Below, in pieces: positions 11,906-24,428 of a stretch of DNA of 64,000 bases. The notes below the pieces were generated by a model. That model worked only from the letters and a program-made list of their open reading frames with translations, had not been told where the DNA came from and made no database searches. The stretch's first letter is position 1. Each line of letters starts with the position of its first letter. This DNA is from Parietaria judaica (taxonomy: Eukaryota > Streptophyta > Magnoliopsida > Rosales > Urticaceae): contig OX940868.1 of assembly GCA_954871525.1 (NCBI GenBank), positions 18,843,056 to 18,907,055 of the forward strand. Direction: 5' to 3'. Both the position numbers and the translations under genes were made by a program.

Positions 11906-12153
11906 TTATTTTAATTAAGGGCTCTATAGCAAAATATTCGATATTTGGTTAATATTTAGAGAGAGATGTGTTTGTATTTTTTTTAATTATATTGTTCGTC
12001 ATGAAACTTGATAAGAGTAATAAAGAAAATTTTAATGTATTGTTTCGGAAGATAAGTGCTTCGTCAAGAAAATGTACACGTTGGATTCGTTTGGAACAAT
12101 TTGGTGCGACAAACTTGATTTCAGCTCATGAGTTTATGATATAAAAATACCAA

Positions 12154-12505
12154 GAGAAATGGTTTTTAATAGCTAAATTGAAACGTTTGATTAGCCAAAT
12201 AGTTAATCTGTAATACACTTTTAATATATCAACGTGTATTAACAAAGTTAATTAAAATTTTAACAAAAAATTAATTTAGTTTTAAATAAATTAACTTAGT
12301 TAATACACGTTAATATAGTTTTTCTGTAAGACAAGTGTTCGTATTTTTATTAAAAATTAACTTTGTTAATACACGTTAATACAAGGGTAATGAAGTCTTT
12401 TGTGATTTATTAATGTGGTTGATTGACTATTTGGCAATATTAATCAAAATGTTGGCTATTTTGCGAAATAGTTTTTCTAGTTTGGCTATATGGCTGTAGA
12501 GCCCC
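12154..12505. mobile_element. Short Mutator-like / foldback element
   Basis: The ends carry imperfect inverted repeats. The left has AATAGCTAAATTGAAACGTTTGATTAGCC in two pieces; the right, read inward, has ATAGCCAAAC and GCAAAATAGCC. The left end closely resembles that of the 3524-5734 element, suggesting one family. No clear 9-bp duplication. Confidence 0.5.
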
Positions 12506-12589
12506 TTTATTTTTTATATGATGTCTGCTTTTACTAACTTAAACTACATGAATATATTACAAACTTATCTATTTATTTAAAAAAAAAAC

Positions 12590-12755
12590 TTGATTGAGCC
12601 AATTAGGCCGGCCCAACCCAATGCATCTAGTCCAACCCCAACCTGACTATTTATTCGAGTTGAACCCAACCCAATACGATAATTATTGAGTTAATTGGGC
12701 TGGATTCAATTAGATTGGCTTGATTTTTTTTTTCACACCCCTAATTGTCTAACCT
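12590..12755. repeat. CAACCCAACCC-rich repeat remnant
   Basis: A block with repeated CCAACCC motifs ends in CACACCCCTAATTG. This end form (..CACCCCTAA) also occurs at 62395-62405. It is probably an eroded MITE. Confidence 0.4.
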
Positions 12756-13061
12756 TTTAATACAATATTAATTGTAATTTAAATGTATAAAATTATAATA
12801 GTACTTTTAATTTCAACAAAAAAAATCATTTTTCAATCCGTTTTTTTTGTGTCACTAAATCGGAACTTGTGCCGCTTATTAAAAAAAAAAAAAAACAAAC
12901 TCATTGTGTCCATCATTTGTGCAATTATCTCTTTTGTTAACCTCTGGCGTAGCGGCGAGTCTCCAGAGAGTAATCTTCTCTTCTTCGCAAATCCCTCCCC
13001 CATTCCGTAGCTAGGGTTTCGAACCAAAACCCTCGCCGGAGTTCCGACCAGTCCGGCGACC

Positions 13062-13967
13062 ATGGCTCGTAACGAGGAGAAAGCGCAGTCCATGCTCAAC
13101 CGCTTCATCACCATGAAGGAGGAGGAGAAGAAGAAGCCCAAGGAGCGCCGCCCCTTCCTCGCCTCCGAGTGCCGCGACCTCGCCGACGCCGACAAGTGGC
13201 GCCAGCAGATCCTCCGCGAGATCGGCCGCAAGGTCGCCGAGATCCAGAACGAGGGCCTCGACGAGCACCGCCTCCGCGACCTCAACGACGAGATCAACAA
13301 GCTCATCCGCGAGAAGGTCCACTGGGAGCGCCGCATCGTCGAGCTCGGCGGCGCCAACTACGCCAAGCACTCCGCCAAGATGACCGACCTCGACGGCAAC
13401 ATCGTCGACGTCCCCAACCCGGGCGGCCGCGGCGCGGGCTACCGATACTTCGGCGCGGCGAAGAAGCTCCCCGGCGTGCGTGAGCTCTTCGAGAAGCCGC
13501 CCGTGCTGCGGAAGCGGCGCACGCGCTACGACATCTACAAGCGGATCGACGCGAGCTACTACGGGTACCGCGACGACGAGGACGGGGTCCTGGACCGCGT
13601 GGAGGCGCCCGCGGAGGCGCGGATGAGGGCCGCGGCCGCGGCGGAGTGGCAGAGGATGGAGGAGATTCGGGTGGAGGCGAGGCGCGCGGTGAAGAGCGGG
13701 GAGGTGGCGATGGTGGCGGCCGTGGCGCGGGAGGTTCTGTTCGAGGAGGAAGAGGAAGTGGTGGAGGAGGAGCGGCGGGAGAGGGAACTGAAGGAGCGGA
13801 ACGAGAGCGAGCGGGAGTTCGTGGTGCACGTGCCTCTGCCGGACGAGAAGGAAATCGAGAAGATGGTGATGGAGAAGAAGAAGATGGAGCTGCTCAGCAA
13901 GTACACTAGCAGTGATCTCATGGATGAGCAGGCTGAGGCCAAGCAGATGCTCAACATTCAGCGTTAA
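13062..13967 (+). CDS. ISY1: Pre-mRNA-splicing factor ISY1 homologue
   Basis: ISY1 is a nuclear spliceosome component (NineTeen/Prp19-associated complex) that acts around the first catalytic step. The 301-residue intronless ORF is full length for the family. It starts MARNEEKAQSMLNRFITMKE, followed by RRPFLASECRDLADADKWR and the conserved core KMTDLDGNIVDVPNPGGRG and GYRYFGAAKKLPGVRELFE (residues about 107-147). A charged, Glu/Arg-rich helical region follows (about 205-260), then a C-terminus ending AEAKQMLNIQR. ATG 13062 sits in GGCGACCATGG, a good plant context, after a plausible leader (12950-13061). GC content, especially at third positions, is far above that of the neighbouring F-box genes. 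A truncated copy is at 25485-25853. The 272-codon ORF on the opposite strand is a by-product of this composition. Confidence 0.96.
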   Translation: MARNEEKAQSMLNRFITMKEEEKKKPKERRPFLASECRDLADADKWRQQILREIGRKVAEIQNEGLDEHRLRDLNDEINKLIREKVHWERRIVELGGANYAKHSAKMTDLDGNIVDVPNPGGRGAGYRYFGAAKKLPGVRELFEKPPVLRKRRTRYDIYKRIDASYYGYRDDEDGVLDRVEAPAEARMRAAAAAEWQRMEEIRVEARRAVKSGEVAMVAAVAREVLFEEEEEVVEEERRERELKERNESEREFVVHVPLPDEKEIEKMVMEKKKMELLSKYTSSDLMDEQAEAKQMLNIQR

Positions 13968-13984
13968 GCTTAGGTGAATACGTC

Positions 13985-14490
13985 TCTTTCATTGTGGGAA
14001 GGCTTTGATTTTGATTAGTTTTTCCATTGTTTGATGCTTTGGTTGCAAAGTTTTAGGCTTTTTATGGTGGGGTTTGATCAATTGTTAGTGTAATGTGCGA
14101 CTGAGGATGTTACTGAATCAACCATGAAAGCAGAAGAGAAGTACAGTGTGTTGTGTTCGATCAATTGTCATTGTGTTGAAGGCTTTGATTTTGATTAGTT
14201 CTTCCATTGTTTGATGTTTTGGTTACTAAGTTTTAGGCTCTTGGTTCTGACTTCTGAATGTTCAATGCTTGTGGATCATTAGAGTTTATAATGGAAAAGA
14301 GACTAGTTTTATTTATATTTATATTTGTATGGTGAGGTTTGATCAGTCGTAGTGTAATGTTTGAGTAACGATGTTTAACGGGTTGGAGAGTCTATAAAAA
14401 TGCTTAAGAAAAATTGGAAAGATAAAGATTTAGCATTTAGGCTTGTTGTACTGAACTAAAGCAACCATGAAAGCAAAAGAGAGCTAAAGA
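13985..14490. repeat. Repeated units in the ISY1 3' region
   Basis: The block AAGGCTTTGATTTTGATTAG..TTCCATTGTTTGATG...TTTGGTT occurs at about 14000-14056 and 14169-14227. A related pattern (GGTTTGATCA, GTGTAATGTTTGAG, CAACCATGAAAGCA, AAGAGA) recurs between 14070 and 14490. The ISY1 3'-UTR/downstream DNA has therefore been duplicated in partial units of about 170-350 bp. Confidence 0.72.
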
Positions 14491-16248
14491 AATAAGCTAT
14501 CAGTGTATATAACTTGGGTTGATCCTGATCACAAATGGAAGAGGTCAATTATCCCAATTAATAATCAAAAGTACTGCAAAACACTTGTGCTTGTTTTGAA
14601 GTTATTCTGAAAAGGCTACGATGTTTTACTTGAATTTCATTTTTTGTTATTAGCTTTCTTAAGGATGTTTTGTTTTGTATCTGACTGTTTTTTTATATTT
14701 ACTTGATTGTGTTTCTTGGCTTAGTGAACGGAATCAAGAGCATGCGAGCGAGGACAAAAACTGCACATTGACTGGCCCGTGAAAGGAACATATGATACGA
14801 GGCTACCATCTTTCCCGAGCTGAATTGTTGGTTAGTTCATGGTTCGGATTGATGATTACATTTGTTTTTGAATCGTGGCCTTAGAATGCTTAACTCGTAG
14901 TTGCCTTAGTTTTCCGGTAGGCGATTTCAAATTAGAATCTTGATTGGTGCTGCCAACTTCTTGGGAAAGTTGATTTGTCTGATGTAAAATGGTATCTGAG
15001 CTTTTATGTTTTTTGTTTGAAACATAATATGTACATGAAATGTAGTATTTTTTCTTTTCTCCATGATTGCTGGTTTAGCAGGATCTTGATGTTGTAACAA
15101 TGTTGGATAGACACTGACCTCAGACAGTTGATATGACGAGTATGGAATCCCGCCTCCTTGGACGAGTTGGCAACGAATTATTCGAAACTTTTGACGTGGG
15201 GTTTGACAATGCTATTCAGTTTCGTTGCATTGTTGAAACATAATTTCATTGAGCTATAGATTGCGTGCGTTTTGTTGATGTTGAATGCCTGAAAAATTAC
15301 ATTTGAGGTTTGTTTTCTTGGCTGAGATTTGGACTGAGAAGTTACCCTTTACTGACAATGTCTGGTTTTTTTACAGCACAAAGTTCTAGATATAATGCAG
15401 TTTGCCCTTGCTCTCGTAATTAGTTGTAACTTAGGTTCAAATGCTCGTAAACTGACTGCAAGTTTAATTTACGTGTGTGCCAAGGGCGTAACGCCTAACG
15501 GATATGCCAATGACACTTTTTTTTTAGTATTTTTAAAAATCGGTTCAGATGGATAAACCGCAAAGCTGATTTTACATAAAAAACTAAATATTATTAAAAA
15601 ATTGGAGGGATGTGGAGAGCTTATGTAAAGGGAGATACGGAAAAATCAAGGAAAATAGAGTTTTATTGGTCAAATATTGAATATTAAGATCAAAAGATAT
15701 TAAAAATAACGATAATTGTGCCAAAACGAGGTTATTGTTGCACAAAAAATCCACACTCATGATGCTTTTTTGTTTTTGTAAGTACATATTTACAGATAGG
15801 AGAAACACGTTTACTCACTGGTTAACTCTAAATACAAAGTTATACCACTGAAAATCAAAGTTACAGCTAGGTGAATTTCGGTGTCGTTTAAAACTCAAGG
15901 AACTTTTTTTTGTCAAGCTACCAATAAAGCAATATATGAATGGCTATATAAAATAATATATTTTCAATCAATTAATATTATTATTAAGTTCGTATATATC
16001 AGCCCTTCTCGCTTCCCTAAGGTTAGGTTTATCTAATGGGATCGGTCATCAGATAGTTCTCAGGCTTGAGATTCTTCGATTTAACTTTCGGTTTCTGATT
16101 TTTTTAGATGGGTTTTGATTCTCCTTATAATTATAGTTTTAGAGGGTTGGTTCGATACATAATCTGACATGTTACTACACTTTACAGTTTATGATGTGGG
16201 GTTGGATTTATACTTGATTCTTTCTCTAATTTCATGACTAACTTTAGG
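14491..16248. other. Gene-free spacer
   Basis: Part of it (to about 15460) has the T-rich texture of 3'-UTR or intron DNA and could belong to a long ISY1 transcript. No ORF or RNA gene was recognised. Confidence 0.4.
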
Positions 16249-16437
16249 GATAATAGCGGCACAAGTACCTATATATTTTAAAACGGTGACGATAAATATC
16301 ACTTTTTTAGCCGGACAAAGAAGTATCAATACTGTAAGACATGCACAACTTATATATTCTCCGGCCAAAAAGAGAAAAGAAAGAATAAGTACTTATCATT
16401 ACTGTTTAGAAAACTATTGGTAATTGTGCCTCAAATA
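16249..16437. mobile_element. Small MITE-like element
   Basis: The left end GGGATAATAGCGGCACAAGTACC faces, in inverted orientation, TATTTGAGGCACAATTACC at the right. Similar ends occur at 60168 and 63257. No convincing target-site duplication was found. Confidence 0.42.
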
Positions 16438-18208
16438 ATTAATTTGATTGGTACCTTTAAGTTTAACTGTTATATCTGTTTCATAATCATTTGTTTGAAA
16501 TTTAGGATTTGGATTTTGCCTGAAAGCTTAGTATGGGGTGTAACGGCGATCTGATCTCGGAGCTGCCGCTATTTATCTTGCATCATATTCAGTCGTATCT
16601 TCCGCTAGCAGAGGCTGTTAGAACATCTTTGCTATCTAAACATTAAATCTCTACTTTTAAGTCCAATCCCATACTCTGTTTCGACCAAGACGATCATATG
16701 ATGAAGAACGTAGACAAGAACGCGCCGGACTACCGGGAGCAACTCGAAGAGTTCTTGAACTTTGTAGATAAAGCCGTGCAAACATTCGCCCAGAGCAGGC
16801 TACGGATTGACAGCTTTTTTCTCCATGTTCGTGGCGTCCATGCCTGCTCGTTTCCGCTCATCAATGCTTGGCTCCCTTTTGCTCTTCGCAGCGGCCTTTG
16901 TCAATTGACATTCCGAGCCTTTCTCCATCCGGCCGACCAACGTATACCCCATCCTCTTTCGGGGACAACGTTTTCTACAAACTCAAGTGCGGGTTCCTCC
17001 AAGTTTTTCAATCTTCAAAGGTTGATTTTGTTTGACGTCAACGTGAGCGAGAAAATCATCCGAGACATCACTAGCAACTGCCCCAACATCACGGAGCTTG
17101 TGTTTTGGCGCATCTCTGGCGTTAAGAACATCGAGATCTCCAAACTCAACAAACTCGAGTGGTTAGAGATGTCGATGGTGGATGAAAACAAGAGGGTCGT
17201 CATTGATGCCCCATCTCTGCTGCACTTCCGGTGCCAGGATTTCATGCCTTGGGTGTCTGATTTGAAGTCCTGCCTTGCTCTGAAAGATTTAGAGGTAGAG
17301 GATAGTGAAATCATTGATGAGGAAATTGGTGTATTAATGTCGAGATTTCCCGGCCTCGAGGCTGTTACACTTACCTCTTGCCAAGATCTAGAAAAGGTTA
17401 GGATCTCGCATTTGCAGCTCAAGTCTCTCAAGATTAATCACTGCAGTGAGATTGAATCTATTTTCATCAATGCCCCATCATTATCGAAATTCACATACGA
17501 AGCTACCATTGTGAAATTTCCTCAACTGTCGTCAAAATTTGTTCGTGGCAACGTGGATGTGATATATAACTTGGACGCTCCGGCTAGAGTTGTACTCGAC
17601 AGCTCTAAGTTTGTTGACTTGAGAAGATTCCTCGAAATCCCAACTCGGCTTAAATATTTGACGATATCTTTCTTTGGCAACGAGGTATATATGTGTGGCT
17701 TTTAATTTAGGTTCGAAGTATCTTTTTTTCTTCTTCTATTGACTTTGGGACAAAGGGTTCTTCTCGCTGTTGACTGGTTCTTTTCGGGTGGTAGGTCTGT
17801 TTTGATTCAAAAGCGGCGGGAGAAGATGAGAATCCAACATTAGTCAAAGTGGATCATTTGGAACTCAAATGCCAGACTTGTATAGATCGTTCTGCTGCTC
17901 TTTTGGAAGGAGTGTTCTGGAGCTGTCGTCCGAAGATTATATCTTTCGCTACAATTGACCATGTCGAGATTAGTCTCCAAAAGGTATGAGAAGTTCCGCT
18001 TTGATTTTCCTTTTTATGGAGTTTTTGTGTAAACTACAGGTTTATAAATCTCTTAGTTGTGGAGTATGCTTTTCTTCTGTTTGTGAATCCTGAATGCTAT
18101 GTATAGATTCTCTGTGAGAAGCTGCTACGAAGCGAAGACCGGTCGTGCTGCAAGGGGACCAAGAGGATGTGTTGGCATCACGGCTTGAAAGCTGCAAAGA
18201 TTGATTTT

Positions 18209-18881
18209 TGTTGTGTTTCGGGATCGATTCTCGGTGATTCTTGCATGAAATACAAAGTGATTAATGTCGAATCATTGTCAATCAAAAACTGAAACGAAAA
18301 TGAAAACGGGAAACGAAAATGAGACAACCAATTTTAGAGAGTGGTTCGGCCGGAGATCGAAACGTGATCTCCGACGTACGTCCACTCTTTGCTCCGGCGA
18401 ATCTTCCCGGAAGCCATGCACTAGGTATCGTCGATATTTACACCCTCATTCTCTCATCACAGTTTCACTCTCAAGAGCCGTAACACTCTTTACATATCTC
18501 ACACTTCGCTCAAACCCGAGCTTCATCGGAGACTACCGTGAGACCACAACCCGGTCACCACAAACCAGAGATTACAACCACCATGAGATAAACCTAGAGA
18601 GAATAGATACAAAGAAGAGGAAGAACTAAGAAACGAGAAACCCTAATCGAAAATCCATGAAGAACCTCCATGAAAGAGAACCAAGACTCTCTCTTCTCTG
18701 ACTGTGCCATTCTGTCGAGCGTCAAACTGAAGAAGAAGAAGGAGGAGAGCTTTTGGGGCTTTTGATCTCAGCCATTCATGTCATCCAACGGCTATGGAAG
18801 CAGCTTATGCAATGGATGCATATAAGATGTCGTTTTTCTCCATTAGTGGTGTCGTTTGGGCTCGGGCTTCATATTCCAACA
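18209..18881 (-). repeat. 3' LTR of the LARD-like element
   Basis: 673 bp. It differs from the partner LTR at three sites (T/A near the outer end, G/A and C/A inside). In element orientation it is the downstream LTR. Confidence 0.93.
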
Positions 18882-21800
18882 ATCTCCACCTTGAAGTCCG
18901 ATGCTCAAACGTCGTCTCCTCAACATGCTTTGTAGCTCTACCTTGACGTTCAACTCTTTCTTTACATTATCCTCACTCTATTATATCCCTCGGATACCTA
19001 AGTGCATCGCTTACGAAGTTTTTCGCCATCCTCGCGGATAACCGAAATACTCACCGATGGTTCATCTTCACAAGGTTGGCGCCTTTAGCACACTTCATAT
19101 ACCTGTAGGTATTACCCTCCTGCAAAATCTAAAACGCCACACCAACCAAGATCAAACGTAACAGGTATTTCATAAATATAAACCGTGTCAAACAGAAATA
19201 TATAAATCATAGTCACATGATAAGTCATAAGATCAAACCATAAGTTTTCCTAACATCGATACCCATAAAAGCACCAAAGTCGATCTAATACAGTCATAGC
19301 ATGCATCTATGAACTCAACATAATCGATAACATCGAAACTAGGACAAATACAAATGCGAGAATACCCTAACTATATAAATACTAGAATAAACCAAATGAT
19401 ATGATGAATACGTCTATTCACATATAATATAACAGTCTAATTCTAGAACTAAAAATATTCCCAAATCTAATTTGACCTATACGAGTTCAACATGCTAATC
19501 ATGGTTATAAACCATTATCCACAATGCTATAAAACTTATGGTCCATGAGAAGGTCCAAACAAGGTTCATCTACCCGAACATACGGAACAACTAACTAGTT
19601 AAACACCCTAAGCTTGCATAGGAATACATCCAGGACGGAAACACATCACACTCCCTACCATATTCTCTGGCTGCTTGGACATTTTCCTAACTCCCTATAG
19701 TCAAGAAACCAAGCTGGTATACCATCTAACTCTCACTAGTTAGAATCCCCGAGACCTGTTAACACTCATATCCACCCGGATCATGGTGTTCTCTCCCACA
19801 GGCTCACTACCACCACCTATATCGGTATACAAGACTTAGCAACTCCCTTTTCACATAATATTCATGACTCATGGACTCCACCTCAATCGAGGTACATACG
19901 AGAACGCTCGCTTCATGGACTCTCTAGGTTTCTTTTTCTTTTCTTCTCATGACGACCTATATGGGAAAGCACTTGCTCTAGCCCCCCTCTTTCCCATAAA
20001 CGCATACCAATGGCTCTATGACGTTTAAGCTAAATCAAGAAAACATATAGGACAGGATCTACGGTCAACTTTTATCATTTGGAATAACCTATACCGAACA
20101 CCCAAAGACACTACCGAAAAACTACCTCCAGTACCCAAATTGATCATAGCAAAGACATCACAAGTCCTAACCCCCCTTATGTTTTCTACCCGCCCGATTC
20201 TCATATATGGTTTTTTCACCTTAATCTAACAACCTAGACTTAAGGAAATACACATCTACAAAAGCTTCTCAATATTTCTATTTGACCATTGAACATGGAC
20301 ATATTCAAAAAATAAAACTCATCATACAGAGAGCTCGAGATCTAGTCAATGAGTAGCTACATGAATGTCCATACGAGAACTAAAAACTATATTGAACTCC
20401 TTAAGACATAAGGTTCGTAAAGTTTAGTTCAACTTACCCAACCTACCTTTGCCGAGAAGAACTTTAAACCCTCTTGACTTGCTCAATTAACCGAGCACCG
20501 GGTGCCACTTCTCAAAGTCCTGTTAGGTTAGTCTCAAATAGAAAAACAACAAGTGTAGAATAGATATACATAATCAAAATATGCATATTTATCAAAAAAC
20601 CAATATAATCACTTAATCATACAAATTCATTTCATTACAAGATTCATTATAATTTCTGGAAAAATAATTCATACCAAGACAAGAAAAATGCAATCAGAAC
20701 CATAATAAAGAACTATCTAAACAACCCCCTAGGGTGGAGCCATCACAATTGGCTCATCTATTTAGATTTCAATACCTCAGGGAAGAAACTAGGTTCGATT
20801 TCTAAACCTCATCAATGGCTACCAAAGCCGATAAATACCAAATCTGCCTAAGGGAATCAGTAGGTCTCTCGCCTATCCCTATCCCTAGCTAATAGGTAGT
20901 AATCAAACTCTCTCTAGCTAGACACCGGAACCAGCTCAACACTAATCTCATGACTAATGCTATCTTTCGCGGGTTCACTCACACCACACGCCTCTATCTC
21001 GACATGTCGACCACACGCGCTTTCTTGGGCATGTGAATCACCCGACTCCACCTAGACGGATGAACAACCCGACTCTACCTAGTCGGGTGCACTACCTCCA
21101 CCTATCTTTAACTAAAATAGGCGACACAGATTTGGATACTTCTACCCTGAGAATTTGAAACAATGACTCATACCCGATTTAGACATTCAAAACATCTAAA
21201 ACATGCATTTTTCACATACATAAAAAAAATCTTTCCTTATCATAATACATCACAAATAACATTTCCTAGTCTCTGTACATCCTTACTTCCTTTTTTTTCC
21301 TATAAGCTTTATCATGCACATGAGAGGAAAAAAAAAAAAAAAAAAGAATAACCCATGACAAATAATTTGTAACCTGATCATATCGTGGATCCTATTATAG
21401 GAGATTCTATGATCATTATCCTAGAATCAAAAAATTGCCACAAAAGGGAATTCATCTTTTCAACAGACTATTCACACAAATTTAATCAATCAGCCCAGAG
21501 CATAAAATTATCATATATATGTGAATCACTTAACCGTTTTAATTTTCAAAAATAGTAACCACAAGTTAATAGAATAAACTGAGTTAAGGAACTCTAAACA
21601 ATTTCAAATCAATACAGAGGCAGACAAGATAGATAAACTAAGACATAAATGAGTTGATCAGGCTCACTATTTCTTTAAAAAATGACTGATAAACCCACTA
21701 TCAATTCTCAAACCTCTAGAAAAGAAATTAAATAGAAAAACTATAAACTTGGCACTCAACGATCCATGAGATTAAAACATATCACAATTATGATATAAAT

Positions 21801-23026
21801 CATACAGGTTCACAAATTAGGCAAAATAAAATCATGTGAATTAGCCTTACTACCATTTATCTTTAAATACCAAATCTGAAAAAAAAAATTATCATACAAT
21901 AATTTCAGACCTTAAAGATAAATAATCCTCAACAAAGCAACCAGCCCAAAACAGATTAAACATTAAAGAAAGCTAAGCATCATCATGTTCCTTTTTGAAG
22001 CCGATCTAACTGTAAATCATAACTCGTAGATAAAATAAAATTTAGAATAAACATATTCCATATAGATACAAAATTAATCTCAGGAACTTAGGATAAACTT
22101 TCATTTTCAAGATCTACTTAACCGATTTACTTTTGTTAGATCACAACGTTTAAAAATAAGAACATTAATACATACAAGTGCATATCAAGATTATGATTTT
22201 TCAGCATAGGCAAAAAATGTCCAAAGCATACGACTTAGTTATAACCAAAACTACATGCTTCCATCTTTGAACCTAAAAATTTGACGATCTATCGATAATC
22301 ATACTGAGAAACATACATCCAATAAAATCACAAAAAAATCTCAATTTTTTTTTTCTTCACCGAAAAACAAGTCAGAAGCAATGTATACTAACATGCTCAA
22401 AATCTAAGTCACAAATTAAGACCAGATTTTCTACAATGCTTTAAGCTGCAACAGGTTTTGGAAAACATGTTTTAATAGAAAAACAATAGCATTCCTAGAT
22501 ATTATATCACATGCTAGTTCTAGATAAATTGACAAACGAAGAACATGTTCAGAAAAATATTTCATGAACATATTCAATATGAAGAATTATCAAGAAATCA
22601 CAATTATCCCAAAAACCAGCAAACAAAACCCAAATCACAGGTTCAAGACAAAATATCAATGAGAAATTCATACGCGATACTATTATTGGAATCAAGATTA
22701 TGCAAACTTATATAAATACAGAGACATAGGGAAATACATATCACCTTTGAACCGTTCCCGAAGTTGCGAATTGGACTCACCGACATCTTCAATGAGCTGA
22801 GGAAATTTTCCCCAATAATCTGATGTGATCTTAAAGCTGAAGCAGAAGCCTTGTCAGAGACGTGCATCACACCGGAATTGCTCATCTCTCGTCGGAAACA
22901 TCCATGAACCGTCAGCATCGCGGAAGCTCAAAAACAGAACTCGGAATCCCCAAATCGCCCGCCATCGTAGGACTCAAATGGCTCGACCAAACCGTCGAGC
23001 TGATTACTCCAAGAACACGAACATGT

Positions 23027-23038
23027 GCTCTGATACCA
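23027..23038 (-). other. Retrotransposon primer-binding site (tRNA-iMet type)
   Basis: Read on the minus strand it is TGGTATCAGAGC, the usual plant LTR-element primer-binding motif, one base inside the LTR. Confidence 0.9.
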
Positions 23039-23039
23039 C

Positions 23040-23712
23040 TGTTGTGATTCGGGATCGATTCTCGGTGATTCTTGCATGAAATACAAAGTGATTAATGTCG
23101 AATCATTGTCAATCAAAAACTGAAACGAAAATGAAAACGGGAAACGAAAATGAGACAACCAATTTTAGAGAGTGGTTCGGCCGGAGATCGAAACGTGATC
23201 TCCGACGTACGTCCACTCTTTGCTCCGGCGAATCTTCCCGGAAGCCATGCACTAGGTATCGTCGATATTTACACCCTCATTCTCTCATCACAGTTTCACT
23301 CTCAAGAACCGTAACACTCTTTACATATCTCACACTTCGCTCAAACCCGAGCTTCATCGGAGACTACCGTGAGACCACAACCCGGTCACCACAAACCAGA
23401 GATTACAACCACCATGAGATAAACCTAGAGAGAATAGATACAAAGAAGAGGAAGAACTAAGAAACGAGAAACCCTAATCGAAAATCCATGAAGAACCTCC
23501 ATGAAAGAGAACCAAGACTATCTCTTCTCTGACTGTGCCATTCTGTCGAGCGTCAAACTGAAGAAGAAGAAGGAGGAGAGCTTTTGGGGCTTTTGATCTC
23601 AGCCATTCATGTCATCCAACGGCTATGGAAGCAGCTTATGCAATGGATGCATATAAGATGTCGTTTTTCTCCATTAGTGGTGTCGTTTGGGCTCGGGCTT
23701 CATATTCCAACA
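23040..23712 (-). repeat. 5' LTR of the LARD-like element
   Basis: 673 bp, the partner of 18209-18881. In element orientation it is the upstream LTR, next to the primer-binding site. Confidence 0.93.
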
Positions 23713-23916
23713 ATTTTAATGGAGATTTGTCGTTGAGTGATAAAAGCGATGGGATCTGAGTACTATCAATTTCGCCTTGCGTTGGATCAACTCTCGATTT
23801 TTGAAACGAATAAAAAAGTACGGTTCCTATTGGAGTGGGATGATGGTACAACTGCAGCGGATCAGAAGGATGAAACCGTGATAGAACAACGTAAACAGAA
23901 AAGGAAAGCTAGATAG

Positions 23917-24272
23917 GCCTTTCTATCTTTCGAGTCTTGTTTATAATGTATTGATGAACACGTCAGTTTTTAAACGGAATGCGGATGTGTGCTCCTTTTG
24001 ACGAGCATAAATTATTGAATTTCATGGGATGATGCATTTAACTTAAACTCGAGGGGCTGACAAGGCCAATACTTACAGAAAAAAGATACATGTGAACACG
24101 GGTTAATCATACTGATTTTTTCCGGCATTTTATTCATTTACTTGGTAGCTCATTAAGCTTGATAATCCGTCGTCGAAAGGAAAGCCATGGCGAATTCGCG
24201 CGCATAAAGGACACAAATTGGTATGCAGAATTATAATACTCGATTCTTAAGAGAGATTGAATTTGATTACAG
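23917..24272. other. Downstream flank of the F-box pseudogene
   Basis: No gene seen; probably old 3'-UTR and spacer. Confidence 0.4.
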
Positions 24273-24428
24273 AAATAATTTGAAAGTTACTATCAAAATA
24301 AATAACATAATTAGCCTAATAATACATATAAAGTTATAAGCAACCTAGGGTTGACGCCTAGATCTTCTTGGCCGGTCGTGTTCTTGGCTTGGGCCCAGGG
24401 CTCCGGCTTTGTGTGTTATGAATCCGAG
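24273..24428 (-). pseudogene. Terminal-exon fragment of an unidentified basic, SP/RT-rich protein, copy 1
   Basis: On the minus strand the reading RIHNTQSRSPGPKPRTRPAK, then KI and stop (24358-24360), matches copy 2 at 25966-26061. The following about 85 bp of 3' DNA (24273-24357) is also shared. The upstream part of the exon and its splice acceptor are absent here. The composition suggests an SR-like nuclear protein; I cannot name the gene. Confidence 0.55.

Larger units (their letters stand above)
18209..23712 (-). mobile_element. Young non-autonomous LTR retrotransposon (LARD-like), Copia-type ends
   Basis: Two 673-bp LTRs (18209-18881 and 23040-23712), TGTTG...CAACA, are flanked by a perfect 5-bp duplication ATTTT (18204-18208, 23713-23717). 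The LTRs differ at only three positions by eye (about 99.6% identity), so insertion is recent. A primer-binding site matching the initiator Met-tRNA pattern lies next to the right LTR on the minus strand, and a purine tract (AAGGTGGAGAT) abuts the left LTR, so the element reads on the minus strand. The 4.16-kb interior holds no ORF above about 91 codons and no gag, protease, RT or integrase motif. It must have been moved by proteins supplied in trans. It disrupts exon 3 of the F-box paralogue. Confidence 0.93.
16533..23916 (+). pseudogene. Broken paralogue of the F-box/LRR gene
   Basis: Exon structure matches the intact gene at 8021: 16533-17684, 17795-17983, and exon 3 split into 18107-18208 and 23713-23916 by an LTR element. 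Three lesions are visible. Codon 38 is TAA (16644-16646) where the family has Trp. A 5.5-kb retroelement sits in exon 3. One extra base near 23756 shifts the frame and creates TGA. The stretch downstream of the early stop (from the Met at 16698) is otherwise open for 335 codons, so decay is recent. The F-box sequence before the stop (DLISELPLFILHHIQSYLP) is closer to a typical F-box than the intact copy. It is a tandem duplicate with ISY1 lying between the two copies. Confidence 0.92.

Noticed and set aside
13011..13829. 272-codon ORF antisense to ISY1
   Set aside because: A shadow of GC-rich coding sequence: low-complexity Leu/Arg/Asp content and no domain.
18264..18629. 121-codon ORF present twice (also 23095-23460)
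   Set aside because: Lies within the LTRs of the LARD-like element, duplicated because the LTRs are; antisense to the element and without a domain.
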